From Anisodus tanguticus (Eukaryota; Streptophyta; Magnoliopsida; Solanales; Solanaceae): a stretch of 64,000 nt of DNA. Below the pieces are notes generated by a model that did no database searches, was not told where the DNA came from, and worked only from the letters and a program-made list of their open reading frames with translations. Both the position numbers and the translations under genes were made by a program. Within the stretch, counting starts at the first letter, position 1. Each line of letters begins with the position of its first letter. The DNA lies in assembly GCA_034509755.1 (NCBI GenBank), contig CM067549.1, positions 30,214,001-30,278,000 on the forward strand, read 5' to 3'. Positions 11,676 to 24,342 of this stretch are shown here, piece after piece.

Positions 11676-12185
11676 TAAAACAATATGTGCGGTCATTTTA
11701 AGCTAAATACCCTTATTTTCCCATTTGACCATTCCCATAAACTCTATATAGGGTTTGTGATGTGCGGGGATGGGTGGAATGGATCTCGAGGTCTATTTAT
11801 ATGAGTTTTGGATAAAAAGCCCAAGTCTGAGAACTTAGAGTTGGTTAGTTTGACTCAAAGTTGACATTTGGATAGATGAGTTCATTTTCAGGTCCCATCT
11901 CTTTTTGTAGTTTCAGAGGGTTATTTATGACTTAGTTGAGTTATTGGTTTGCTTCCCGAGACAATCAGATGTATTTTCTGGTCTTATTGGTATGCTTGGA
12001 GTTTTGGTTTATCTTGGACAATTCTTTAGAAAGGTATGCCTTCACTTGGTTAGTTGTAAAATCTGAGGGTACGAGAGCGTTCGTAGTACTGTTTACCTTA
12101 GATGAGCATATTTGGTTTATATTCTGGGGGTTCCGAGAGTGTTTCATGTGTTTAATTAAGGTTTTGGGCTGTTTTCCATCAACTG

Positions 12186-12355
12186 ATGTCTGATGTCCGC
12201 GATGACGGAAGTAGCATTCGCTCCGGTAGCTCCATCTCTATGAGGGATTAGCCCGCCGAAGTGAAATCTGAGTGTCGGGAGAAGTCCTCCGCAGCTATTG
12301 AGGTATTTTCTGCCACAGCGGGTCCGCTCTAGCATAGTCAATTCCACTGCGGTGG
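12186..12355 (+). promoter_or_regulatory. CCGC/AGCGG motif island of family B LTR
   Basis: GC-rich stretch with repeated CCGC, GCGGA, AGCGGG and CTGCGGTGG motifs, just upstream of a weak TATACATATT at about 12374. The equivalent island and a good TATA box occur in the related LTRs at 44960-45141 and 63345-63497. Confidence 0.5.
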
Positions 12356-14507
12356 ATCACTATTCAGGTGTCCTATACATATTTTTAGGTTAGATTTTCT
12401 TTTCCCAAATAGCTAACTCGAAACCAGGGCCGCATAAAGGTATTTTCAGAGTTTTAGGAGCATTTCCAACCATGAAGTAATATATTCTTTCTCTCTTATG
12501 GCTTAAGTTATGATTATGGGTACTTTTAATGATGGTTTAGCATATTATGTGAGTTTGGGATTATGAGTTATGCGTATTGTGAGATTAAGAGAGTTATAGG
12601 GATGATTTTAAGGGAAATTTATGGATAAAATAGTGTTAATATCATGAGTTAGGATTGAGTTACGTTAGATTATCATGTTTTAAAGCTTAATTTGATTATA
12701 GAAGTTTGTTTTCAAAAAAGGGAAAATCTAGGGTTTCAAATTAGGGTTTTAAATTATTGAGTTTAGATTTGCAATTAGTTAAAGGATGTGACCACCTATT
12801 ATGTAATAATGATTTTTTTGTATCAACGTTCGAGTCTTGGTAGCGTCGTCCTGGGATGGAGGTTCAAATGTGTTTAGATTTGTAATTAGTTTAAGGATGT
12901 GACTACATAGTATGTAATAAATATTGTTGTGTATCAAAGTTTGAGTCTTCATAGCGTGGGCCCGAGATGTGTATTTAAAGACTTATTTTTGTTGTATTAG
13001 CTTTAAATTAACGATGTAATATGCGTGAATAGACTTCGATTATCGCGAGGCGCAAAGGAAGGGCAAGACTATCTCAGAGGCTTGATTTTGGTGTAGACCT
13101 GTTCGATTTTGAGGTAGGCTACAATTTAGTGTTTCGAGACTCCGATAGAAGTACGTAATTAGTTATAAATATTTAAGGGTATTGGACGTGTTTAGGGGCT
13201 TACTCAGCTGGTTGTGATGAACGGTTGAGTGGGTACCAGTATTGAACTGTGATGATTGGATGATTTGAGGAATCAACATTATGTTGGTTCCGATTGCTAA
13301 TTATTTAGGCTTGTTTCCATATGTGGGCTTGTCGCCATGTTTTCTATTGTTTGTTTAGTCATCCCACATGCTTTCGATTGATATTCTGATTTGACTTGGA
13401 TTGTCTATGTGTTGTTGAACTCCTGAAAGCATGTGTACATCATCTCTATACTTGATTGCATCTTATTATATCATGATATATTGTGTTATATTATTATTGC
13501 ATACATACACTCATTGTTTTGTGATATTGATATGAGCGTGGTTTGTATATGTTGTGGACACAAGAGGCTAGAAAGGTAAGAACACTTATGAGATTATGGT
13601 AATATTGAGATGATGATGATATGGATGGATCAGGTTGCACGCCGCAATATATATTGATACGTTGGGAGTGGAGTTACATGCTTGCAACATGATTGGGACT
13701 CGATAGATGAGTCATAAGCTCTAGTCAGATTCATGTGTGGAATTCTGGTAGGCTAGGAATGGTATATGGCCTTCGCGAGTCCCCCATGGGTGTATGATCA
13801 TAATTAAACCTTGACATATTGTATACCAGGTTGAGAAAGGTACATTACATATGCATTTCATTCACATCTTACATTCTTTATGCCATTTCATTAATTTATT
13901 ATAATGAGTTGTGTATTAAGTGATTATAAACACCATGGTTGAATTTTGAGCTTGGAAGGTTTATTTATTAATACCTGATATACTGCTGGACTCTGTGAAC
14001 AATATGTTGACTATGTGATCTACTTGGGTTATTAAACTGTTAGCATATGATTATTTGGTGTCAACTTGGTATTTATCTATGATTATGTATATTTCATCGT
14101 CTTCGGCTATGATGTTTACGGGGGTATGTTGTATACTCATGCTACACTTGTTGCATTCTTTTTGGATGCATATTCAGTACCTTCCACCTCCGCAGGACCA
14201 CGTGGCTGAGTCAGAGTTGTGATCCTCAATATTCAGGGTGAGGATGCTCCTTCTAGCATGCCTTGGATACTCTCCTCTACTTATGGACTTTTGTTCTTAC
14301 TTAAGAGACACATTTCAGAGTATGTATTTAAGTTTTGGCATGCATGTCCTTATCCTTAGATTGTTTTGGTTTTATTAGTTTTGGTTTTATTAGTGCTCTT
14401 GTATGCCTATACTAAATCTCTTGGGGGTGTTGTTGGATGTATCAGACTATCACTTCTTTCTGCTTATTGTATTATGAGATCATATTTATGGCATTCGTGT
14501 CTTCTCG

Positions 14508-14511
<4 letters not shown>

Positions 14512-14560
<49 letters not shown>
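14512..14560. repeat. (TA)n microsatellite
   Basis: About 24 TA dinucleotides near the 3' end of the family B solo LTR. The length may vary between individuals or be imprecise in the assembly. Confidence 0.95.
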
Positions 14561-14562
<2 letters not shown>

Positions 14563-14656
14563 TGTCTTGAGAATGATTTGGGAGTGGTTCACCTATGTGG
14601 TGAGATTATATAGGTGCCACCACGATTTCTGAGAGGGGGTCGTGATAGCGGGTCTC

Positions 14657-16941
14657 TGTTACACCTCGTAATTTTATGTTCCGTCGTGACGTTGATAGGA
14701 TACCGATGTTCCAGGAAAAGGTACGACCTTACTAAAGGGTAATGAAGGTTTGCGGCTTGATTATAGAAGTTTCGGAGTGTGTGGAAGCTAAACAGATCAA
14801 AGGAAATATGTTTTGACGAAATTAGAGAACTGTGTGTTTTGACGGTGGAGTAGACGAACCGTCAAAGTGCATTGATAGACCATCAAAGTGTAGACTGAAC
14901 TGTCAAAATTCTCTGAGATTTTGAAATCTCAGCAGATAAGTTGACGGCTAGATTGACGGACCGTCAACATGGTTGACAAACCGTCAATCCCACCGTCAAA
15001 TTGCGGTGGTGGAAATTTTGTGATAGGTTTGTAATCGGGTCTTGTGATTTTCTTGCCATTTTTTATCTGAAACAAATCTAGACCTCTCCCCAAACTCTCT
15101 CCAAGATCGTAAATAATCCTAAGAGAAATTCAAAGGTCGATTACATAAAATTAACGCTACTAATCCAGTGATCATCATAAGAACCATAATCTCCATACTG
15201 AATCGAGTTTGGAAACCCTCGAATTTGGGGAAAGTTGCTGATTTGAGAAGGCTTGGATGTATTGAGGTAAAATATATCTTCCTCTATCTATGATTATGAT
15301 CAATTGATGATTTGGAGAAAGTTATGAAAAAGTTTTCATGATCAAAACTTCAAAAAAATTATGAAAATATTCGTAATATGATTGTTGGGTTGTTTTACTC
15401 TAAGTATGAGTTTAATTGAATGATGGAATTGATTGTATTTGTATATGTTATCGATTAAGGAAAGTACCATTTAATGTATTGTGAGGCGGAATCACATAAG
15501 ACCTCGTTTAAGAAAAGCGTAAGGAATCATATATGCTAGAATTGTATAAGAACACCTAACTGAGTTTTTATGGAAATTATATTTTTGGATTGGAGCCATG
15601 AGAATGAATTAGATGAGAATTATTTGTAAAGGAATTTAAGAATCTGAGGTATTAGAAGTTGTCGATAAGATACTTACATGAATCTTTCTATGGAATTTGG
15701 ATTCAATGTTGATATCAATTTTTATGTGATATAGTAAATCACCCGATAATCACCCGTATGAAGTGTGAAGACTCGTAGGACGATTGTTGCATCAAGAAAA
15801 AGGTATGTTAAGGCATACTCTTTTATTCTTTTGGCATGATTGATAAATAAGTATAACTATAACGAAATCCCTTCAAAAGGATCTCTACTCTTAAATTTAA
15901 AGCTGGAAATTACTTTTGTATCATATTGTTGCCATTTATAACTCTTATTGTTCTGTTCCCGAAGAATTCCGACATGATAATCTCTTAAACCTTATGTTTC
16001 TTATGATCATTAATGACTGTCAGTTAGTAATACAGACACAGTTACATAACAATAATCGGAGGATAACGGCCTTGAGTCACTTTAATTAGTTCCATAAGTG
16101 CCTCAGAGTCTGTCTGCATTGCACGTATATATGTATTTGCTTTGTTATCGAGTTGCGCTATAGTCTTCCGGGTATGGCACATATATGTTCACCCAGTTGC
16201 AGTTGGTTTTGTTATTATCGAGTCCCACATTTGGGTCGGGTACAACTGAGTCCTCATCAATGACGGGTATAATATATATATGTATTATGAAATGAACGGC
16301 CCCTCAGTGAGACTGGACATTAGCCACATTTTTACAGACACGCATGCATATACAGTTTCATGATTATGGCAGGTAAGCCCTCAAAGGCTTGTTATGAGTT
16401 TCAAGTTGACTTTTGTACCCTCATCTGATATGTTGTACCTTCTGTTTATATTGGTTATCTACCTTACATATTCAGTACATCTTTCATACTGATGTCTCTT
16501 TCTGGGGACACTTTTCACATAGTAGGACTTGACTCAGCTGGAGTTGTCACGCTTTTTTCTTCCAGAGCTGTGTAGTGAGTTAATAGGTGTAACCGTTATG
16601 CATGTCTATAGTTGGGTATGGCAGGGCCCTGTCCTGACCAGTTGTTGTTAGTATATTCCTTACAGGCTTGTAGATAGTTATGTATGTGTGATTGTCGTGT
16701 GTAGCCTCGTCAACCTCTTCAGTAGATTTATTATGCTCATGTCGACCTTTTTGGCCTTGCTATGTATATGTATGGTTTGGACCTTTTCTGAGTGCAGCTG
16801 ATTTGTTCTTATTCAGTTGAGTACATGTCAGAGCCCTCATCGGCCCCTGGGTTATTGTATATGTCACATATAACCGAAACGGTATGCTCGGGCCTTAGGA
16901 CGCCTGGTGCTGCCCACACCTCTCAAGGTTGGGGTGTGAAA
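14657..16941 (+). repeat. Element A 5' LTR
   Basis: Matches 21383-23637 along its length and, more loosely, 52169-54623. It includes a TTGACGG/CCGTCAA cluster, a 3' part rich in TGTATATG phrases and a conserved CCAAGGTTGGGGTGTGA end. Confidence 0.9.
14815..15005 (+). repeat. TTGACGG/CCGTCAA inverted-motif cluster
   Basis: About ten occurrences of TTGACGG, its complement CCGTCAA, or one-base variants, in both orientations, within 190 bases. The cluster is partly kept in the 3' LTR (21540-21700) and as TTGATGG/CCATCAA in element A' (52340-52460), where the motif drifted but the arrangement stayed. Confidence 0.7.
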
Positions 16942-16944
16942 AAG

Positions 16945-16956
16945 TGGTATCAGAGC
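16945..16956 (+). other. Element A primer binding site (initiator Met tRNA)
   Basis: TGGTATCAGAGC, a perfect match to the plant iMet primer site, three bases after the LTR end. Confidence 0.95.
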
Positions 16957-17151
16957 AGGACAATCCTAGGGGTATCTACAAGCCGTGTCTAGTAGAATCT
17001 TGCTTTTGGGTGTGTTGCGAGCCACACTTATAAAAAAGAAGAGACAAGGCTTTTAGGATGTTACATTTCTTGAAAATCTAGATCCTGTGATAGAAGGGAA
17101 GTCATAAGTCACTAAATCCCTATATTTTTATCTTGATCTTTCTTTTCAGTA

Positions 17152-18060
17152 ATGCCAAGATCCAACAAAAGTTTTGGTAGCAGGAAATGGGTTAGGAATG
17201 CGGGAGAATGTACTAGCCGACAACCACCCACTAGTATGAATCCAAGGAATATAAGGTCACCAGACAGGAATGTATGTTATTCAATGGAAGAAGACCCATC
17301 CATTGATGAGGAATTGTCTATGGAGGAAGATCCATCTGAGATTCCAGACGAATCACCCTTTTAAGTGCTGCTAATTCCAGTGGTAGTGCCATATTATAGA
17401 AAAGCCCATACAATATAAAGGCCATCAACGCAACAGTGATTTCAATTTGGGATCGGTGTGAGTGGTCCTGTGTATACAACAACACCACTAGTTATCTTCC
17501 CAAAGCAGGTGTATGTTCAGATGCACCACAGGATAGACCTTTAGAGAGGTTGAGAAGCTCAATATCATGGAAGTCAGTTAATCAAGATTCACCATTGATA
17601 AGTAGAAGTGAGGAAGAAATAACCAGTAGACAGACCAAAAGGTTTAAGATGGATGTAGGTGCTAAAGAATTGATATTGAGGGAGGCGTCAGATCAAAAGG
17701 TTTAGGATGGACGTAGGTGCTAAAGAATTGATATTGAGGGAGGCGTCACATCAAAGTTCCCAGGTAGAAATCATACAAGCCTAAGAAGGTGTTGGGAGTA
17801 ATAGACCCTGTTGTTAGCAATGTGGAAGGAGGCATGACGGAGCATGCTTATCCAATATCGAGCTATGTTCTGGATATGGAAATTTGGGCTATAGGGCCAG
17901 AGAATGCCCCGAGAGATTTCGGTCGCTGTGCCATCAGTGTGGACAGGTGCATTACGGGCAATGCCCAAGTGATCTGGAGGGATGTTACTAGTGTGAGAGA
18001 AGGAGTCATAGAGTATACAGATGCCTAAGGTTGAGTTAGGGAGAGTAACCGGTCCCAATG
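17152..18060 (+). pseudogene. Gag-like protein of the element A family
   Basis: Begins MPRSNKSFGSRKWVRN at 17152. Element A' begins the same way (MSRSKGS...) at about 54812, which supports this start. Residues about 40-70 are acidic repeats (SMEEDPSIDEE). After a stop at 17362 the frame can be followed through GPVYTT and FPKQ. It ends in two zinc knuckles: CHQCGQVHYGQC (17929-17964) and CYxCERRSHRVYRC (17983-18024, x is a stop). The first is CX2CX3HX3C instead of the usual CX2CX4HX4C, and is equally short in A', so this is a family trait. The likely role is RNA binding and packaging. I do not recognise the N-terminal domain. Multiple stops make it a pseudogene. Confidence 0.65.
17641..17756 (+). 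repeat. 58-base tandem duplication in gag-like gene
   Basis: 17641-17698 is repeated with few changes at 17699-17756 and is not duplicated in A'. As 58 is not a multiple of three, the duplication itself shifts the frame. Confidence 0.85.
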
Positions 18061-21000
18061 TTATTTAGAATCATGCCATCAATCATAGTTCAGTTTATAC
18101 CTCTGATCGATCAGTTATTTTTTATATAGCAAGTATGTTATACAAGGCATATGTAGACCGTGAATCGATAAGAGTAAATGGAAGATGTTAAATGAAATTA
18201 TGGCTACGTTCAGGGTTTTAAGCAAGATTGTTTAGGAATTAACCCTTTACTAACTATATACGTATCCAACACTCTTAGATCATGTAGAGTGATAAATACT
18301 AGGACACAGAGAGTAAGTGAACGTGTGACTTGAAAAGTGGGATTCACGAGTCTAAAGAATTTAGGGAAACCCCAGAAAAGTAATAAAGAAAATGGATTTT
18401 CAGGAATAAGTTACTTGAAATTTTGTTCAAAAGACAATTTAAGGAGAAGAAGATGTGAAAGGTTATACATAAATTGGTAACCCAAATCCCTTTATAAGGG
18501 TTAAACTACTTAGAAGGACCGTGGAACAGGATGAAATTTGTTAATTAAAGGCAAGCAATATACTTTCTTCATCATGAAAGACATTAGGATTCTCGACATT
18601 AAGTGGAAATAATTTGGGATGAAAGTATGACTAACAAATAAGCGGCGACAATGGTAAACGGATGTCTGGTGGACACAAGTAAAAGCATTATGACAACTTA
18701 ACAAATTCAAAGAATATATCTCACCCAAATAGATTAGGGGAAAACCAAAAATAGTAATGATGGCGATAAATGAGTTGGAGTGAGACTTCCAGTTAACAAG
18801 AATACCAGTAAAGGATAAGGGTATAAGTAAAGGAATGGTATTTAAACCTCCAGAGCTAAAGATCTAAGTTATGAGTATATCATGAGGAAATTAATAATAT
18901 CTTAAGACAAGTAGTAAGGAAAAGAGATAAAGTATAACAACAAGGAAGCAAGAAATGAACAAATAGGTGATGACGACTCTTTGACTACCGAACGAACTGA
19001 GGACCTCACAAGAAGAATAATTCTATGATCATAAAGTTAAGTACATCAATACAAAGGAATAAAAATCAAGGAAAAAGATGACAACATTGTCTAAAATACG
19101 GTAAGTACGAGGGGAACCCGGTGGATCAACACCTTGCAAAAATAAAACCTTCAGTGAATAGGGGATGACTCCTAGCATGAATGATATTTGAAGATAACAT
19201 GAATACGTTAAGGATTGCTTTGAGGAAACAAATGCATAAGAAAAACCTAACAAACGAAGGACCATAAGAATCTCGAAGCTATAAAAAGTAAGTGTCTGCT
19301 CCTAGATTGAAGGGAATGTTAATTATGAAAGATCATAAGTTCAGAGCCAGTAAATATGGCGATCCTCAAGAAATAAAGTCGACAAAAGAAAATATTACGA
19401 TGGACATGAAATAATGTCTTGCTTTCAATATTTAAGGGAAAATGGAGGATAAAGAAATTAATCAGGTGATGATACAAGTCGAGAAAGGATAATCGAACAA
19501 AAATTGAGTATAATTACAGAATAATGAGTCTACCTTGTAATACCTAGAGTCGTCAAATAAGTATACGAACTTGAGACATTGTGAGAAATAAGAAGATCGG
19601 AGGTAAAGAGCAGGAAAATATTGGACCATAGGGTTGTGTACCGTTGAACAACGGGAGTACTAAGGGAGTTACAGAAAAAAACCACCCCTAATAAGTGACA
19701 AGTGGCCAACCGTAATAGAAATCGGGTGATACCCCCCTTGAATCTATAGGCAAACTAATTCCTTCTTATATTGGGAATCGATAAGCGTCAGGACAAAACA
19801 TTCTATCTATAGACCTTTAAAAAATATCATGAGGTGGAGTAAGGATAATAATGGGAACCTTACCAAGGTCCTAAGAGTATCAACAGTAGCATCTGAAGAA
19901 GAATTTCTTTTGAAGTGGAGATATTATGTGCGGATTATTGAGAAAACCGATGATTTTTAAGAATCAATTTGTAATCGGAAAAATTAATGCCAAAGTGACT
20001 CATCAGTCTGCACGGTAATGGTTAAGTCTGGTTAACAATCAAAGTGTGGTCAAAAGGTTTATTTTGAAGACTATGTCAAGCCATTATACGATCACTCATA
20101 AAGACTACCAACTAATCAGAGGACCGGTTTAAAGAAGCCCTGAGTATTCCAAATTTCCATTGTCCCATCCTGAATAAAGATTTCAAGTCAGACTACCAGA
20201 TCTAAGCCGAGGGTGAACCTATAGTGTTTGGAAGAATTTTGAAATAAGGATTGATGACTAGTTAGAAAAGTATTGCTAGATCGGCGAATAAAAGATTATA
20301 CATGGCAAAACAATAAAACTCTCCTCGATGTCACAAGAATAGGAAGGAATCGGAAGTAACAATACTAGGTTTGAGGAAATAAGAATAAGGAAATTCTTTG
20401 ATCAACAGGTTCAATTTAAAAAGGAAGGAAGATTCCATCTACATGTATCCAAGATCATAATACCTAACTTAGTTGGGAAAGGTAGTAACCAACAACCAGA
20501 ACCTCATAATTATTAGAGGCATTTATTCAGGAGGTACTCCAAAATAAAATGGGAAAAGATAATGTTTTGACGAAGGAAGTTTTTAGACCAACATGCTACT
20601 TAAAACATATGTACCGTATAAGGACACTATCGAGAAGGTAACATGAAATTAGAAGAAAAGTGTATTCAAAGAACTCTACTACCTTTACGTCCCCGACATT
20701 GACAGTTATCGTGCCACAACCTTTCATAATCATCTTGTGCTTCGTGCCTATGAACTCAGATATCTAAACTTTATCATAATATGAATATTATATTATGAAA
20801 AAGAAGAATGCAACCCGAGTGTCAGAATACAATGACTTAGACAAAGTACAACGTCAGATAATGGTATGAATGAGAGGTATAATTGTGTGAAGACTGAGAA
20901 TATATCAACAATGCATATCAGTGTAATTTGATCAATGATAGGGTGAGATAGTCCTTAATTCACAAGAACTCTATCAAGAAAGGTCATGGAACCTAAGAAA

Positions 21001-21369
21001 TTACTCTACTATAATGATTCAGATTTCCAACTAGTATTCATGCGATGTAACCCCTCTATTCTTATTCAGTTTATCGAAGATGTATGATGTATCTTTTATA
21101 TTGGAGCAAGTGTATCAAGTGCATCTTGGATGTTAGAAAAAGGATATTAAGGTAAGTTATGGCTAAACTCCCTTTAATCTTTTATGATCAAAAGTGGTCG
21201 TGTGAGGCCGATTGATGTTATTTTTATATTATATTGCCTTGTGTGGTGTTAGATATGTTTGAGTTGCTTGACAGGTTCTGGATAGTCATGTTTACAAAAC
21301 AAACTCTGCTAAAATTTCTAGAAAATATGGTAGTTAGAATATTTTCAACATCCCCGGACAAATGTTTCT
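18061..21369 (+). other. Element A internal region without recognisable genes
   Basis: About 3.3 kb, A-rich on the plus strand, with no reading frame that I can link to protease, RT, RNase H or integrase. The first part aligns loosely with A' (55690-57190), for example the phrase TTCTCGACATTAAG near 18592 and 56249. Short stretches such as EEFLLKWRYY near 19900 faintly recall a chromodomain, but this is too weak to call. Confidence 0.6.
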
Positions 21370-21382
21370 AAAGGGAGAATGA
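21370..21382 (+). other. Element A polypurine tract
   Basis: AAAGGGAGAATGA directly before the 3' LTR. Confidence 0.75.
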
Positions 21383-23637
21383 TGTTACACCTCGTAGTTT
21401 CGTGTTCCGTCGTGATGTTGATAGGATACCAATGTTTTGTGAAAAGGTACGACCTTATGAAAGGGTAATGAAGGTTTGTGTCTTGAGGGTAGAAGTTCTA
21501 AAGTGTGTGGAAGCTAAACAACTCAAAGGGAATATGTTTCGACGAAATCAGAAAACTATGTGTTTCGATGGCGGAGTTGACGAACCGTCAAAGTGCATTG
21601 ATAAACCGTCAATTTTCAGACTAAACTATTAAAATCTTTGAGATATTGAAATCTCATAAGGAAAGTTCATGGACCTCAACCCCACCATCAAATTATGGCG
21701 GTGGAAATTTTATGAGAGGTTTATAATCAGGTCTTGTGATTTTCTTGCCATTTTTTATCCGAAACAAACCTAGAACTCTCCCCAAACTCTCTCCAAGATA
21801 CCAAATCATCCTAAGATAAATTCAAAGGTCGATTACATAATGTTAACGCTACTAATCCCGTGATCAGCATAAGAACCATCATCTCCATGCCGAATCGAGT
21901 TTGGAAACCCTCGAATTTGGGCCAAGTTGCTGATTTGAGAAGGCTTGGATGTATTGAGGTAAAATATATCCCCCTATGTCTATGATTATGATCAATTTAT
22001 GATATGGAGAAAGTTATGAAAAAGTTTTCATGATAAAAACATCGAAAAAATTATGAAAATCTTCGTAATATAAATTGTTGGGCTTTTAAGCTTTATGTAT
22101 GAGTTGAATTGAATGATGGAAATTATTGTGTATGTTATGGATTAAGGAAAGTACGGTTTAATAATTGTAAGTCTGAATCACATAAGACTTCTCGTATAAG
22201 AAAAGCCTAAGGAATCATATATGCTAGAATTGTTGAAGAACACCTAACTGAGTTTTTATGGTAATTGTATTTTTGGATTGGAGTCGTGATATTGAATTAT
22301 ATGAGAATTCTTTGTAAAGAAATTTATGAATCGGTGGTATTTGAAGTTTTCGATAAGATACATACATGAATATTTTTATGGAATTTGGATTTAATATTGA
22401 TATCGATATTTATGTGATATAGATAATCACCCGTATAAAGTGTGAAGACTCATAGGACAATTGTTGCGTCAAGGACAAGGTATGTTAAGGCATACTCTTT
22501 TCTTCTTTTGGCATGATCGACAAATAAGTATAACCACAATGATGTCCCTTCAAAAGGATCTCTACTCTTAAATTTAAAGCTGGCAATTACTTTTGTATCA
22601 TATTGTTGCCATTTATAACTGTTGTTATTCTGTTTCCGAAGCATTTAACCGACTTGATAATCTCTTAAACCTTATGTTTCTTATGATAATTAATGACTCG
22701 CAATTAGTAATACAAACATAGTTACATAACAATAATTAGAGGATAATGACCTTGAGTCACTCCGATTGGTTCCATATGGCCCTCAGAGCCTGTCTACATT
22801 GCATGTATGTATATATATATATATATATTTTCTTACCAAGCCGCGCTATAGTCATACTGGTATGGCACATAGATGTGCACCCAGCTGTAGTTGGTTTTGT
22901 TATTACCGAGTCCCATTTTTGAGATGGGTACATTCGATTCCTCATCAAGGTCAGGTATGATATATATGTATTATGAAATGAACTGCCCCACAGTGAGGCA
23001 TTACGTTATATGGACCCACCGAGCGGCTAGATTTTTACAGAAACGCATGCATATACACTTCCATGATTATGACAGGTAGGCCCTCAAAGGCTTGTTATGA
23101 GTTTCATATTGACTTTTGTACCCTCATCTCATATGTTGTACATTCTGTTTATATTTGTTATCTACCTTACATATTCAGTACATCTTTCATACTGATGTCT
23201 CTTTCCGGGGACACTTTCCACATAGTAGGACTTTACTCAGCTGGAGTTGTCACGCTTCTTTCTTCCAGAGCTGTGTAGTGAGTTAATAGGTGTAACAATT
23301 GTGCATATGTCTATAGTTGGGTATGGCAGGGCCCTGTCCTGACCAGTTCTTGTCAGTATATTCCTTAGAGGCTTGTAGACAGTTGTGTATGTGTGATAGT
23401 CATATGTGGCCTCGTCGGTCTCTTCAGTAGATTTATTATGCTCATGTCGGCCTTTTCGGTCTTGGTATGTATATGTATGGTTTGAGCCTTTTTTGAGTGC
23501 TTGTGATTTGTACTTATTTAGTTGAGTACATGTCAGAGGCCGACGAGGCCCATGGGTTAGTGTACATGTCACATATATCTGCATTGGTATGCTCGAGCCT
23601 TAGGGTGTCGGCCATACCCCCAAGGTTGGGTGTGACA
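21383..23637 (+). repeat. Element A 3' LTR
   Basis: Partner of 14657-16941. It has lost part of the TTGACGG cluster. It ends GGTTGGGTGTGACA. Confidence 0.9.
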
Positions 23638-24342
23638 CTCTCAATTTATAGAGACCCTCAAACTCTAAATTTGTAGGTTGAAGCTGATGTGGGAGAACGA
23701 ATTCGGGGGAAATTTCCCTCCAAAAGTTCTCGACCAATCGTTGCACAAGGTTTGAAATCAAGTAAGACAAATCCCATAATGAAATTGCAGATAAAAAGCA
23801 ACAAGGAGGGACAAACTCACCTTTGGGGTTGTTCCATGGTGGAGTTTGGTGAGAAGAGGCAAGAGAATTAATGATCTTGCCATTCTTGGCCACACCAGTG
23901 TGCGCACACCAGACATATTCATTGTTTCTTCCCTTTTAGGCATCATGACAGGGACGAAGGGCAACAACTAAGGTTCTAGAACCCAAAAGAGGAAAGAAAA
24001 TGGGAAATTGGGGGTTTGGGTCTGTGTATGCATAATATTGGAGCATTGGGTTCCGGTCCATTTGGGCCAGACCCGACCAATTTACAATAAAGCAAAGAGG
24101 TCCTCATCAGGTTCTTTAAGAAGGATAAATAAGAATGGTCACATTTTGCTAATGTGGTCATTTCTTAAATTATAAATTAACCAAATATTTTCAATTATGA
24201 CCAATTCAAGTCAAACACTTTCATTAAAGTCTAATTTTGACACTAATTCTTTGATCTGCAGAATAAGGCTTAGGAGCTCTCTCTTTTATAGTAAAGATCT
24301 CTCCATACCAAGAAAGCGAATCACAATGGATCGAAGCCCTCA
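23638..24342 (-). mobile_element. Ogre 3' LTR, third part (U3)
   Basis: Resumes the Ogre LTR right after element A: CTCTCAATTTATAG here matches GTCTCAATTTATAG at 44781. The rest (23660-24342) has no partner in the window because element C interrupts the other LTR at 44808. I put the LTR end at 24342, where the minus strand reads GGAAGGAAAA (purine tract) followed by TGAGGG. That boundary is a guess. Small open frames on both strands here do not resemble any protein I know. Confidence 0.45.
23643..23650 (-). promoter_or_regulatory. TATA box of Ogre 3' LTR, separated from its leader
   Basis: Minus-strand TATAAATT, equal to 44786-44793. Element A and solo LTR B now lie between it and the leader at 11430-11670. 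Confidence 0.55.

Larger units (their letters stand above)
11676..14647 (+). mobile_element. Solo LTR, family B (gypsy-like)
   Basis: A 2.97 kb stretch homologous to the LTRs at 44808-47417, 58013-59636 and 62822-64000, whose ends are TGTAATGACC and GGGTCGTGACA. Here the ends have drifted to TAAAACAAT and GGGTCGTGATA. It is flanked by GTGGG (11671-11675) and GCGGG (14648-14652), and joining the flanks restores the sequence seen at 44775-44790 in the other Ogre LTR. No internal region is present, so it is a solo LTR left by LTR-LTR recombination. Reading frames inside it are spurious. Confidence 0.85.
14657..23637 (+). mobile_element. Element A: LTR retrotransposon, probably non-autonomous
   Basis: A 9.0 kb element with LTRs of about 2285 and 2255 bases starting TGTTACACCTCG and ending GGTGTGACA (GGTGTGAAA in the left copy). 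It has an iMet primer site, a 4.4 kb internal region and a purine tract. Flanks are GTCTC (14652-14656) and CTCTC (23638-23642); the empty homologue at 44781 reads GTCTC, so the right copy has mutated. The first 230 bases of the two LTRs differ at about 14% of sites (hand count), so it is old. The internal region has only a gag-like remnant with zinc knuckles and no recognisable pol, as in large retrotransposon derivatives mobilised by a relative. Confidence 0.85.

Noticed and set aside
14366..14632. Frame with an (IY)n stretch
   Set aside because: Translation of the TA microsatellite inside a solo LTR.
19900..19940. Chromodomain-like EEFLLKWRYY in element A
   Set aside because: Too short, and no flanking chromodomain residues or integrase upstream.
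23600..23893. 97-codon minus-strand frame (MAKNGKIINSLASSH...)
   Set aside because: It spans the junction between element A's LTR end and the Ogre LTR, so it cannot be an ancient gene.
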